22,199 bases of DNA from Phycisphaerae bacterium (GCA_020058145.1 JAGVEP010000251.1:1-22199), one strand, 5' to 3'. Positions 7,466 through 14,545 are shown, counted from the stretch's first letter. Translations and numbers: made by a program. The notes: generated from the letters alone by a model not told the origin.

Positions 7466-9169
7466 ATGAGCGTCAACTCCAGCTTCAGTCTGCCCTGGGT
7501 CCTCGGCACGTCCGGCGCCACAAGGGGGGGCGTGGGGTCGGCCACATCGTCCGCACGCTCCGCGGTTCGCACAACTCCGGACACGGTCTCTTTCGGCGAT
7601 AGCATCCCACCGGTGGTGGGTTTCACGGACTACACCAGGCTCGGGGCTTCCGGCCAGTGGCAGTTCGACCTGACGAACATCCTCACGCCGACCAGCACCG
7701 GCGTTCCTGCCGCCGCACGCTCTCCGGAAGAACAGAAAGCCGACGATGCCGCGATTAAGCAGGCGCTTGCGCTCATCGAGGTCGGCAGTTACGACGACGC
7801 GCGCCAGCTCATGCATGACCTGCTGGCCGAAAACAAGACCAATGCCGCCGCGGTAAGTGCGCTCGGCCAGGCGGATCTGGCGGAGGGCCAATACACGGAT
7901 GCGGAGCGTCAGTTTCTGCGGGCGCATGCCCTGAACCCCACGGTGGGCTACGACAACGATGCGCAGAATGCGCGCGTCCTCCAGGGCGACGATGCGAGCG
8001 TGCTCGCCATAGCCCGGCGGTGGGTCAGCACGTCCGCCAGGCGCGACGAGGGCATTCGCGTGCTGATTACCCTCACGCAGCGCAGCCCGGACAACGCAGC
8101 CGCCCACCTGCTGCTCGGCGACGCGATGCTGGTGGCCAAGGACGCCAACAACGGACTCATGCAGTACAGCATCGCGATCGGGCACGCCGATACCAAGCTG
8201 CTTGGCGAGCTCGAGCAGCGGATGGCGAGTTTGGTTGAAAAGTTGCCGGACTCGGCGTTTGTGCGGCAACTGCTGGGCAAGACGTATCTCAAGCAGGGGC
8301 GGTACGACGCCGCCGTGCGGACCTTGACGGAGGCCAAGAACCTGGCCGAGGACCCGGCTGGCTACGGACACGATTTGGCGGCGGCTTATGTGGGGCTCGG
8401 TCGTGCGAGCCTCGCGCGCGGTGAGCTGTCCACGGCGCTGACGCAGTTCGCGCAGGCCAAGGAGCTGGATCCGACCGCGCGCGAAGTCAAACGGGCCATG
8501 GCCGAGGGACTCCTGGCGCAGGCCGAGCAACACGCCCGACAGCACGACTACAAAGCTGCGGCGGCCGAGTACAGCCAGATGACGAGTCTGCTGGCGAATG
8601 GGGGGGACAAGGCGCTGCGCCTACGTGCGGCGGACGGGGCGTATGCGGTCGGCCGCACACTGATGAACAAGCGCATCGCGGCCGGTGGCGACATCGCGGA
8701 GGAAGTGGGGGCGTTCCAGGCCGCGCATGAGCTCGACAGCAGCAACGCGACCTACAAGCAACAACTCGCCACGACGCGCGTCGCGCTCGGTGATCAGCTC
8801 ACGGCGGACGACGAACTCGAGGCCGCGGCCAGCTCGTACCGGGCGGCGTGGGAGCTGTTCAAGAACAACCTGACCTACCGCGACAAGGCGATCGACGCGT
8901 TCGTGGCGCATGGCGACGACCGTGCGTTCAACCTGAACTACACCGCCGCGATCGAGGCGTACCGCCAGGCGTACGCGCTGAACACGTCAAACGGGACGAC
9001 CAAGCAGAAGCTCGCGGGCGCGTACAACACGCGTGGCCTGGACTACTTGGACCAGGAGTTGTGGGCACAGGCGGCGTTGGACTTCCGGGAGGCCCTGGCG
9101 CTGTTCCCTGACAACGCCACGTATCAGCACAACTACAACCTGGTCAGTCCGTGGGACCCAAACGGGTAA
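7466..9169 (+). CDS. TPR-repeat protein, apparently cytosolic
   Basis: 567 residues from the ATG at 7466. A TTG at 7433 would add 11 residues, but neither start has a strong Shine-Dalgarno. No signal peptide or TM helix is visible. Residues 1-80 are low-complexity (Gly, Ser, Ala, Thr) followed by an unrecognised segment. From ~90 on the protein is alpha-helical with TPR-type helix pairs: ALGQADLAEGQYTDAERQF, LLGKTYLKQGRYDAAVRTL, YVGLGRASLARGELSTALTQF, and near the end LDYLDQELWAQAALDFREAL followed by FPDNATY. TPRs are protein-protein scaffolds. It lies on the same strand 104 bases after the SPFH pair, so a link to that module is possible, but the gap contains a TTGACT (7400-7405) that could belong to its own promoter. 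The specific function is unknown. Confidence 0.8.
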   Translation: MSVNSSFSLPWVLGTSGATRGGVGSATSSARSAVRTTPDTVSFGDSIPPVVGFTDYTRLGASGQWQFDLTNILTPTSTGVPAAARSPEEQKADDAAIKQALALIEVGSYDDARQLMHDLLAENKTNAAAVSALGQADLAEGQYTDAERQFLRAHALNPTVGYDNDAQNARVLQGDDASVLAIARRWVSTSARRDEGIRVLITLTQRSPDNAAAHLLLGDAMLVAKDANNGLMQYSIAIGHADTKLLGELEQRMASLVEKLPDSAFVRQLLGKTYLKQGRYDAAVRTLTEAKNLAEDPAGYGHDLAAAYVGLGRASLARGELSTALTQFAQAKELDPTAREVKRAMAEGLLAQAEQHARQHDYKAAAAEYSQMTSLLANGGDKALRLRAADGAYAVGRTLMNKRIAAGGDIAEEVGAFQAAHELDSSNATYKQQLATTRVALGDQLTADDELEAAASSYRAAWELFKNNLTYRDKAIDAFVAHGDDRAFNLNYTAAIEAYRQAYALNTSNGTTKQKLAGAYNTRGLDYLDQELWAQAALDFREALALFPDNATYQHNYNLVSPWDPNG

Positions 9170-9190
9170 TGGGCTGACCATGCACTTGGT

Positions 9191-9382
9191 TCACGCGCCG
9201 GACGCCAGGTCGGCGGTCATACGCTCCGCGCAGCGGGCCACCGCGGCGAACCGGGCTGTGCCGGACGGGGTGGCCATCGTCCGCACGGCGGCGGGCACCT
9301 GCGCACGCGGGAGCGTTCGAATCCGGGGTTGTTTGCGCGATCCCAGGCGTGGCTGCTTTTTGCGCACCCGCGACGGAGCCAT
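9191..9382 (-). CDS. Small basic hypothetical protein
   Basis: 63 residues. The ATG at 9382 is preceded by AAAGGAGGACGC, one of the best Shine-Dalgarno sites in the window with 5-base spacing, which is the main reason to believe it. An upstream in-frame start at 9451 has no such site. The N-terminal half is rich in Arg and Lys (RVRKKQPRLGSRKQPRIRTL), and the C-terminal half is Ala-rich and probably helical. No TM helix or cysteine motif is present. It converges on the TPR gene, with 21 bases between the two stop codons. It might bind nucleic acid, as many short basic proteins do, but there is no specific evidence. Confidence 0.5.
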   Translation of the reverse strand: MAPSRVRKKQPRLGSRKQPRIRTLPRAQVPAAVRTMATPSGTARFAAVARCAERMTADLASGA

Positions 9383-9700
9383 GCGTCCTCCTTTCAGCCA
9401 GAACTTCTGAAGATCGATGACTATGGACGTGCATCGGAACCGCCCCGTCAACGTCGCTGGCCGCGGTGGTTGCCGAGGCCGTCCCGTCGTGGAAGTCGGG
9501 GTGACTGGACACGGTTAGAACTTCTTGCGGCGGGGGCGGAAGCGTTGCCCAAGTGGGTTTCCGACGCGTTAGTCGCTGCATGATAAGGATTTATCGCAGG
9601 TTGAGTGGCGTCATGCCCGGCTTCGCGGCACCGGTGCGTCGGAAGCAAGCCTGCAGCGTGTGCGTATGTCGACCTGTTCGCTGAATCGACACCCTGATGG
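9383..9700. other. Intergenic region without a convincing gene
   Basis: About 320 bases between the small basic protein and the promoter of the HTH gene. Open frames cross it on both strands, but none has a start with a Shine-Dalgarno or recognisable protein features. Small symmetric elements are present: CAGAACTTCTG (9399-9409) and GATAAGGATTTATC (9582-9595), the latter flanked by CTGC and GCAG. I see no tRNA fragment, attachment site or terminator. Confidence 0.4.
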
Positions 9701-9729
9701 TTGACAAGCCTCGCATATACGGATACTGT
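9701..9729 (+). promoter_or_regulatory. Sigma-70-type promoter of the HTH/RM-fragment operon, with direct repeats
   Basis: TTGACA (9701-9706), a 17-base spacer, then TACTGT (9724-9729), 28 bases before the HTH start codon at 9758. An 8-base direct repeat ATACTGTT occurs at 9723-9730 and 9735-9742, covering the -10 and the probable transcription start. That is a plausible operator for the adjacent winged-HTH protein. Confidence 0.6.
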
Positions 9730-9757
9730 TAGGTATACTGTTCGCTGAGACCGCCGC

Positions 9758-10006
9758 ATGTACAGGCGATCCAAGGCGATCGAAGAGAGGCTGAGCGCGG
9801 TTCTCCGACTTATCCGGAAAGGTCAGCATTCCACGCGGACCTTGGCCGACGCGCTGGGGGTTTCAAGGCCGACGATATCCCGGTGTGTGGCCGCCCTCCG
9901 AGAGCAAGGGCACGGCATTCGAGCCGTTCGAAACGGGGTTGGCTGGGCGTTCGAGATTACGTCGGATTCGGAATCGGCGGCGCGAGCGAAAGGGGAAGCG
10001 CGATGA
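9758..10006 (+). CDS. Small winged-HTH transcriptional regulator (HTH_11-like)
   Basis: 82 residues. Residues 11-47 form a helix-turn-helix of the HTH_11/BirA-DeoR type: RLSAVLRLIRKG, then TRTLADALGVSRPTISRCV with the recognition helix at ~36-47. Residues 53-67 (GIRAVRNGVGWAFEI) are the wing. No ligand or effector domain follows. The gene ends in an ATGA overlap with the restriction-methylation fragment downstream, so it was translated together with it. Short wHTH proteins in front of restriction-modification genes often control their expression. The direct repeats over its own promoter fit autoregulation. The reading frame is intact, unlike its partner. Confidence 0.75.
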   Translation: MYRRSKAIEERLSAVLRLIRKGQHSTRTLADALGVSRPTISRCVAALREQGHGIRAVRNGVGWAFEITSDSESAARAKGEAR

Positions 10007-10510
10007 CCGCAACCTCTATGCCCGCTTGGGCGCGTGAATTCGGGATCACGAAGCGCCCATCCGTGGGCATCTTCGCCACGAAGGATAACCTCGATATCGA
10101 AGGCACCGCTCCGCCCCACTCTCACGTGTTGCGTCGGGCATTCAACCTCCTCGACCTGGACGGTGCCCTGTGCGATTCGGCTGCACCGCTGGTCTACTTC
10201 AAGGAGGTCAGCCGCATAGAGGTGGCCGAGGTTCTGGAGCTTCATCGGCGTTTCTGGAATCACGGGGGCAGCGCCGATCCTAGTGATCTTTGATCAGGAC
10301 GAAGTTCAGATGCACTCCGGGCTCGCCCGCCCAGCGGACCCTGCCAAGCATACGGGGGATCCGCCGAGCTTGGTTGAGTACATCGGCCGGGCCCCCTCAG
10401 CGCTGAAGGGACTGCTGCCCGCAGTATGCTCAGACGAGTACTTCCGTCGACACTCGCGCTCGTTCAAACGCGACGACCGAGTTGATCGTGCGCTCCTCGA
10501 TAATCTTGAA
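10003..10510 (+). pseudogene. Frameshifted, truncated N-terminal part of an Eco57I/type IIG-like restriction-methylation enzyme
   Basis: The first frame starts at ATG 10003 (AGGGGA upstream, 4-base overlap with the HTH gene) and runs 96 codons to a stop at 10291-10293. The natural continuation is in the next frame from about 10268: AAPILVIFDQDEVQMHSGLA, later RVDRALLDNLE. Joined, they give LVYFKEV, ELHRRFWNHG, APILVIF, EYFRRHSRSFKR and VDRALLDNLE. That order is what I recall from the N-terminal domain of class I SAM-dependent DNA methyltransferase / type IIG restriction enzymes (F-K-x3, H-R-x-x-W-N-x-G, A-P-I-L, V-D-R-x-L-L-D-N-L). The shift maps to a G5 run at 10264-10268. The gene breaks off at ~10505-10510 where IS630-like sequence begins, so the methyltransferase and nuclease parts are missing. 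It is non-functional as seen. Family assignment is by recall and moderate. Confidence 0.6.
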
Positions 10511-11020
10511 CTCGGCCTGGGCCTGCGGATCGGCCTGCCCTTGACAAGCCCCGGGCATGTCAAGGGCCTGCACGTGTCGTGGCCGGGGCCCCAGCTTCCG
10601 CCAACCGTGGCGGTGCAGCAAGCGGTACACGTAATCCAGCGAGACCTGCTTCCCGACCGCCTGGCGGACCCGGCCATAAATCTGCTTCGCGGTCAGCACC
10701 CGCCCACGCCCGGCTTCCTCCTGCAGCGCTGCCAGTAGCTCCCGCTCCAGGTCCAACGTTAGGAAGCCCCAGCGTCGTCCGCCGCGCCCCGTGCGCGTCA
10801 ACCCCGCGGGGCCTTGCCGGTTATACTGGCTGAGCCAGCGCCACACGGCGGGCGTGGAAACCCCCAGCAACGCGGCAACCTGGTGCGCGGGGTAGTGGCG
10901 GCGGTACGTGAGCCACACAGCCAAACGCCGCTGGTAGGCCCCGCGCGAGTCGCCGGCACGCACCCACTCCAACAGTTCCAGTTCCGACAACCACGGTTCA
11001 ACATGCGGTTCTAGTGGCAT
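10430..11020 (-). pseudogene. Truncated IS630-family transposase (N-terminal HTH part only)
   Basis: 196 codons, of which about 172 (10505-11020) are transposase. The last 24 residues are read antisense through the interrupted restriction gene. An ATG at 11020 follows GAGGAGG at 8-base spacing. Residues 31-74 form the first HTH (QVAALLGVSTPAVWRWLSQY), residues ~95-142 a second wHTH (LTAKQIYGRVRQ, SLDYVYRLLHRHGWRKLGPR), and RPRH is the usual end of the IS630 N-terminal region. The DDE catalytic domain is absent. Many IS630 relatives split the N-terminal and DDE parts over two frames, so this may be a complete first ORF with the second lost. Between RPRHVQ and ADPQAQAEFK there is an 11-residue insert (152-162) that coincides with a perfect palindrome. 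Confidence 0.75.
10537..10567. repeat. Perfect palindrome inserted in-frame in the transposase gene
   Basis: GCCCTTGACA (10537-10546), an 11-base centre, then TGTCAAGGGC (10558-10567): perfect 10-base arms. It coincides exactly with codons 152-162 of the transposase, a segment absent from the canonical RPRH-x-x-ADPEAQ spacing of IS630 proteins as I remember it. It looks like a small mobile palindromic repeat that kept the frame open. Confidence 0.65.
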
Positions 11021-11048
11021 AACCAGCGCCTCCTCGCACCGGCCGGCC

Positions 11049-11077
11049 AGGATATGTACCTATACGTTTGATGTCAA
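11049..11077 (-). promoter_or_regulatory. Promoter of the IS630-like transposase
   Basis: On the minus strand: TTGACA (11072-11077), 17-base spacer, TATCCT (11049-11054), followed 28 bases later by the transposase ATG. The -35 lies in an inverted repeat GTTTGA-TG-TCAAAC (11066-11079). Confidence 0.55.
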
Positions 11078-11319
11078 ACTGGTATCAGCAACTGCTCAAG
11101 ACCACCGGTTGCGGAATCGCTGCTCTTCCTGGGCCGGCAAGGGGCGGAGATGTCTGGGCCAGCCACACGCCGCAGTATGCGGACCACAGCAGCACAGTGC
11201 GCGCGCCGCCGGCTGACGCTCTCCGAACGTCCCCCAAAAGCACGGGAACCCCGCCGGTGGCGAACCAGCCGGCGAGGTATACCCGTGAGAGAAGAGGAGT
11301 CGGGACAGGAAACTCTGGT
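11078..11319. other. Intergenic region between IS remnant and sigma factor gene
   Basis: About 240 bases. All six frames were considered for a continuation of the restriction gene or of the IS, and none is recognisable. It includes the terminator-like hairpin of the sigma gene at 11249-11277. Confidence 0.4.
11249..11277 (-). terminator. Terminator-like hairpin downstream of the sigma factor gene
   Basis: On the minus strand CCTCGCCGG and CCGGCGGGG pair over 9 bases (one T-G wobble) with an 11-base loop, about 42 bases after the sigma stop codon. The following sequence has only a short T stretch (TTCC, later CTTTT), so Rho-independent function is plausible but not certain. Confidence 0.4.
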
Positions 11320-13008
11320 TCAGGCTCCGAGCAATCGCTTCACGTCGTCCTCAAAGCCGCCGCGCAGCTTGTGCATGGCGCGGGATTCAATCTGCCGAAT
11401 ACGTTCCTTCGACACGCCGAGCTGCCGCCCGATCTGTTCAAGCGTTTGCGGCTCGCCGCGCTCGTCCAAACCGAAGCGCCGCCGCAGGATGCCGCGTTCG
11501 CGCGGCTCCAAAGTCGCGAGCATGCGATCGAGCGTGCCGCGGACGGCAGCGACGTGATCGCTTTCCGCTTCCTCCGTCTGGAAAGACCGCAAATTGTCGA
11601 GGATTTCGTCCCAGCCGGTCTGATAACGCTCGCGGTGGTGATGCTGCGCCGGCACGGAGCGGGCAAAATTCTTGATGACCGCCCACGAGGCGTACGTGCT
11701 GAATTTGAAGCCACGCGTGTAGTCGAACTTGTCCACCGCCCGCATCAGCGACATGTTCCCGTCGCTGATCAACTCGAACAGGTCCTGGTTCACCGCGAGG
11801 TGCCGCTTGGCGATGCTGACGACGAGCCGCAGGTTGGCCTGCGTGATCTCGTTCTTGAGTTGGGCCGCCTGGTCGAGCAGCGCTTCGACGTGGTCAAGCT
11901 CGACCGCCCGCACCGTTTCCGGATCGAGACAGTCCAGCACCATCCGGGCCTTGTACTTCAGGTAGTTCATCTTCCGAAACAGGAACAGCTCACCCTCGCG
12001 GGTTAGCAGCGGGATCCGGAAGAGATTGGCCAGGTATGGCGGCAGCCCCGCCGGGACCCGGCGCGCCGCCGAGGGTGGCTCGTGACGCAAGGGGACGGAC
12101 GGCGCCGGGGTGAGGATGACACCCTCGGCCCCCGGCGCCTCGAATTCCTGGCTCCCGATGAATTCGATCTTCCGTCCCTGCATTTCACGGGCGCGCATCT
12201 GCGTGATGGTGCCGTATATCCAGGTGACTGGCGTACCGAAACGCTCCGCCAGCGCTTCCACCTTCGCGCCGTCCATGTAAGCCTCCCAGACCGCCATCTG
12301 ACGGTCATCGACGACGGCCCCCACCGGCAGGCGGTTGAAAACCCCGCTGCCGGGATGCGCCTCGTCGTAGTGCTTTAGGATCAGCCGAATCGTTTCTACC
12401 GCTCGACCCGCTTCGCCCGAAATGACCCGCGCGACGGCGTTCACCGTGCGCTGGCTTTCCGCTATTAATTCCCGCGCTCGCTCCACAACCCGCTCCCTTT
12501 CGGCTTTTGAGAGTTGAGAAAAGCTCGATCCGCGTGCGACCAGTTGCGCGTTCTGCGACACGAACCGGCGCACGCAACGCTCTGGGAACAGCAGACGTGA
12601 ACGCTGCTCCCGGCCTAGGAACTTCCACCCCGTCAGGCCCCGCCTGCGCCAGCGGCAGATCGTCTTGCCACTGACGTCGAATCGCCTCGCCAAGTCGTCG
12701 ACCGACCACACGGGCTCGGGCCAGGACTCGGCGTTCAGTTCAGCAGTTGCGCTTAATTCCTCAGCGGCAGTTATCAGATCTTCGGTCAGCCTGTCCCCGT
12801 CCAGCGCCCGTCCGTCCGCGGCACCCGAATCAGCCGGCCGGTACCCGGTGAGGGCGTGGCAGACGAACGCGTACGGATAGCTCTTGCCCGCCTCGACGAC
12901 GGACAACAGGAACTCGCAGCCGAGGAGCTGGATCAGCCGCAGTCGGTGCGGACCGCGCACGAGCTGCGCAATGAGAGTGTCTATGCAGGTGTAGTGGAAT
13001 TTTTCCAT
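11320..13008 (-). CDS. Sigma-70 family factor with long HTH-containing N-terminal extension
   Basis: 562 residues. I chose the ATG at 13008 over the one at 13032 because GAGGTGA stands 5 bases before it. Residues ~100-142 contain a MerR/excisionase-like HTH (VWSVDDLARRFDVSGKTICR, then LLFPERCVRRFV). Residues ~241-276 hold a second HTH-like segment (KVEALAERFGTPVTWIYGTI). Sigma region 2 is at ~382-452 (NLRLVVSIAKRH, DLFELISDGNMSLMRAVDKF, FKFSTYASW). Region 4 is at ~492-552 and ends in TLEQIGRQLGVSKERIRQIE, the -35-binding HTH. Only ~40 residues separate regions 2 and 4, so region 3 is essentially missing, as is region 1.1. The second tryptophan of the region 2.3 W-W pair is alanine. This is not the housekeeping RpoD but an alternative factor of a type I associate with planctomycetes; regulon unknown. 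It has its own promoter and a ~190-nt leader. Confidence 0.88.
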   Translation of the reverse strand: MEKFHYTCIDTLIAQLVRGPHRLRLIQLLGCEFLLSVVEAGKSYPYAFVCHALTGYRPADSGAADGRALDGDRLTEDLITAAEELSATAELNAESWPEPVWSVDDLARRFDVSGKTICRWRRRGLTGWKFLGREQRSRLLFPERCVRRFVSQNAQLVARGSSFSQLSKAERERVVERARELIAESQRTVNAVARVISGEAGRAVETIRLILKHYDEAHPGSGVFNRLPVGAVVDDRQMAVWEAYMDGAKVEALAERFGTPVTWIYGTITQMRAREMQGRKIEFIGSQEFEAPGAEGVILTPAPSVPLRHEPPSAARRVPAGLPPYLANLFRIPLLTREGELFLFRKMNYLKYKARMVLDCLDPETVRAVELDHVEALLDQAAQLKNEITQANLRLVVSIAKRHLAVNQDLFELISDGNMSLMRAVDKFDYTRGFKFSTYASWAVIKNFARSVPAQHHHRERYQTGWDEILDNLRSFQTEEAESDHVAAVRGTLDRMLATLEPRERGILRRRFGLDERGEPQTLEQIGRQLGVSKERIRQIESRAMHKLRGGFEDDVKRLLGA

Positions 13009-13289
13009 CTGGTCACCTCGTTGCGGGGGCATACTACAACCCCGCAGCTCGGTTCGGTCGGTATGAGCCAGATGGATAAAGAATGTTGCGAACGAATTAT
13101 CGTTTTATCGTTCGACCGACCCTAGTTGCTATCGCGTATTCGCTAAGTTTTTCTCCGCTCCTGCGATTCGAACAGCAATCGCCGGAGCTGCTAAGTAAGT
13201 TCATCTCTATTATTTTCCGGCAGCCGCCCGACGTCAACACTTTTTTCACAATTCCGCGCACATTTCTTTATCACGGCTGCCGACGGCGC
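13009..13289 (-). promoter_or_regulatory. Promoter and structured leader of the sigma factor gene
   Basis: On the minus strand TTGACG (13232-13237), a 17-base spacer and AATAAT (13209-13214) form a strong sigma-70-type promoter. The predicted leader is ~190 nt. It contains a hairpin GCGATT/AATCGC (13163-13182, 8-base loop) and a 26-base inverted repeat with arms CGAACGA/TCGTTCG (13089-13114), whose interior repeats TATCG. The region is distinctly more AT-rich than its surroundings. No small ORF with a good start was seen in the leader. The promoter lies just downstream of the mltA-like stop. Confidence 0.6.
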
Positions 13290-14492
13290 CTACTGCTTCA
13301 CGAAGAGGTAGTACAGCGCACCCTCTGCGCCGGTACGGCCCGCGATGGCTTCCGCCATCGGCCCAATCCCCATGAAGATGTCGGTTCTGCCGGCCGCCCG
13401 AATCGCTCCGCCGGTGTCCTGATCGCAGGCGAAGCTGAAGTACGGCCCCTGGCTCGCTGACGTGTAATTCGTTGGCATCGCTGTAGTTACGTATGCGAGG
13501 CATGCCCGCGGAAAGACCTGTTTGTCGGTCGCAAGCGATCGGAACGGGGTCACCGGCTGGCCAAGGCTCCCGAACGGTCCGCCGGGGGCCTCCTTGAAGA
13601 ATACGTAGCGGTCGTTCTTCCAAGCGTAGTGGAACACCTGGTCCCTGTGCTGCCCGAAATACCGCAGCAGAGTCTGAAGCGACAATTCGTCACGTCTGAT
13701 AACTCCGTCCTGGATCATCGCCTCCGCGATCGGCGTGTACTCGTGCCCGTTATTGGCGGAGTATCCGATTTCGTACAGCGAGCCGTCCGCCTGGCGGAGC
13801 TTCGCGGAACCCTGGACGGTGATCACGTAGGCCTCGAACGGATCCTTGACCCAGGCGACTTCGAGTCCGTCGAGCAGGTGCCCCTGCTCGATCTCACGTC
13901 GCGTCGGGTAGATCGGGTCGGTTCCGCCGTCCGGCCGGCGCCGCCCGAGGATGTTGCCCTCCCCGTCCTTGATGAGGTCCGGTGGACACCCGTGGAGCGG
14001 ATACCGGTATTGTGCGTCGCGTTGCCGGCGGCCGTCGAAGATCGGCGTGTAGTAGCCCGTGAAGTAGACGGTGCCACGGTCGTCGCAGCCGACGGATTGG
14101 TACACGTCGAACTGGTCGCGGATTGCCTGGTTGAGCTCCTGAGGCGAACGCACGCTCTGGATCACTTCGAGAAATCGCTCCAGCGACGCGACCGCACGCT
14201 CGTGCGAGATGTCGCCGTAAGGGAAATATTTGTGGCTCGAAGGTTTGGCGAGATAGGCCAGGCTGTTTTGAATCGCCTGCTCCAGCCCGGCGAGGTTGTC
14301 GAAGCCCAGGCCGAAATCGGGGTAATCCTCGGGCGCGATCTTCCGCAGCGCGAGCGCCCCGGGCGGCAACGGCTTGCCGTAGTCCTTGGCCGTCGGCACC
14401 TTGAGGGGCTGCATTTCGGTTGCAGGCTTCGGGCAGCCGCACAGCGCTGCCGCCAAGACCGTAAAGGACACGAGGACCGTCGCACGTGACAT
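13290..14492 (-). CDS. mltA: MltA-type membrane-bound lytic murein transglycosylase (lipoprotein)
   Basis: 400 residues. The ATG at 14492 has AAGGAG 8 bases upstream; an in-frame start at 14660 would run into the 5S terminator and hide the signal peptide. Residues 1-20 are a lipoprotein signal ending LAAALCG before Cys-20 (lipobox LCGC). The MltA core includes GTVYFTGYYTPIFDG and PLHGCPPDLI. The C-terminal 3D domain (~353-400: SFACDQDTGGAIRAAGRTDI) holds the family's conserved aspartates at 357, 359 and 371; the general acid in MltA lies in this DTGGAI region. The enzyme cleaves the glycosidic bond between MurNAc and GlcNAc in peptidoglycan, giving 1,6-anhydroMurNAc, from an anchor in the outer membrane. 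Its presence implies peptidoglycan turnover. It has its own promoter and is not part of an operon. Confidence 0.92.
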   Translation of the reverse strand: MSRATVLVSFTVLAAALCGCPKPATEMQPLKVPTAKDYGKPLPPGALALRKIAPEDYPDFGLGFDNLAGLEQAIQNSLAYLAKPSSHKYFPYGDISHERAVASLERFLEVIQSVRSPQELNQAIRDQFDVYQSVGCDDRGTVYFTGYYTPIFDGRRQRDAQYRYPLHGCPPDLIKDGEGNILGRRRPDGGTDPIYPTRREIEQGHLLDGLEVAWVKDPFEAYVITVQGSAKLRQADGSLYEIGYSANNGHEYTPIAEAMIQDGVIRRDELSLQTLLRYFGQHRDQVFHYAWKNDRYVFFKEAPGGPFGSLGQPVTPFRSLATDKQVFPRACLAYVTTAMPTNYTSASQGPYFSFACDQDTGGAIRAAGRTDIFMGIGPMAEAIAGRTGAEGALYYLFVKQ

Positions 14493-14545
14493 TGCTGGCT
14501 CCTTCCACATCGCCGGTTGATTGTCGGTGGTCCGCGCCACTGGAG

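Larger units (their letters stand above)
10505..11080 (-). mobile_element. Remnant of an IS630-like insertion sequence
   Basis: The inner boundary is where transposase coding meets the restriction-enzyme fragment at ~10505-10510. The outer boundary is unclear, near or beyond 11080 on the promoter side of the transposase. No terminal inverted repeat pair can be assigned because the distal end is gone. A TA dinucleotide, the usual IS630 target, lies at 10501-10502 next to the junction. I found no continuation of the restriction gene on the other side, so a deletion or rearrangement followed insertion. Confidence 0.6.

Noticed and set aside
9329..9583. Plus-strand frame ending in a helical-looking peptide (DWTRLELLAAGAEALPKWV)
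   Set aside because: The tail looks protein-like, but no usable start codon lies close to it and the upstream part is antisense to the small basic gene. It could be a gene fragment, but I cannot support it.
9582..9595. GATAAGGATTTATC symmetric element considered as an attachment site
   Set aside because: No integrase, no second copy and no tRNA next to it.
9448..9774. 108-codon minus-strand frame over the HTH promoter
   Set aside because: No Shine-Dalgarno, no domain features, and it overlaps the promoter and start of the HTH gene.
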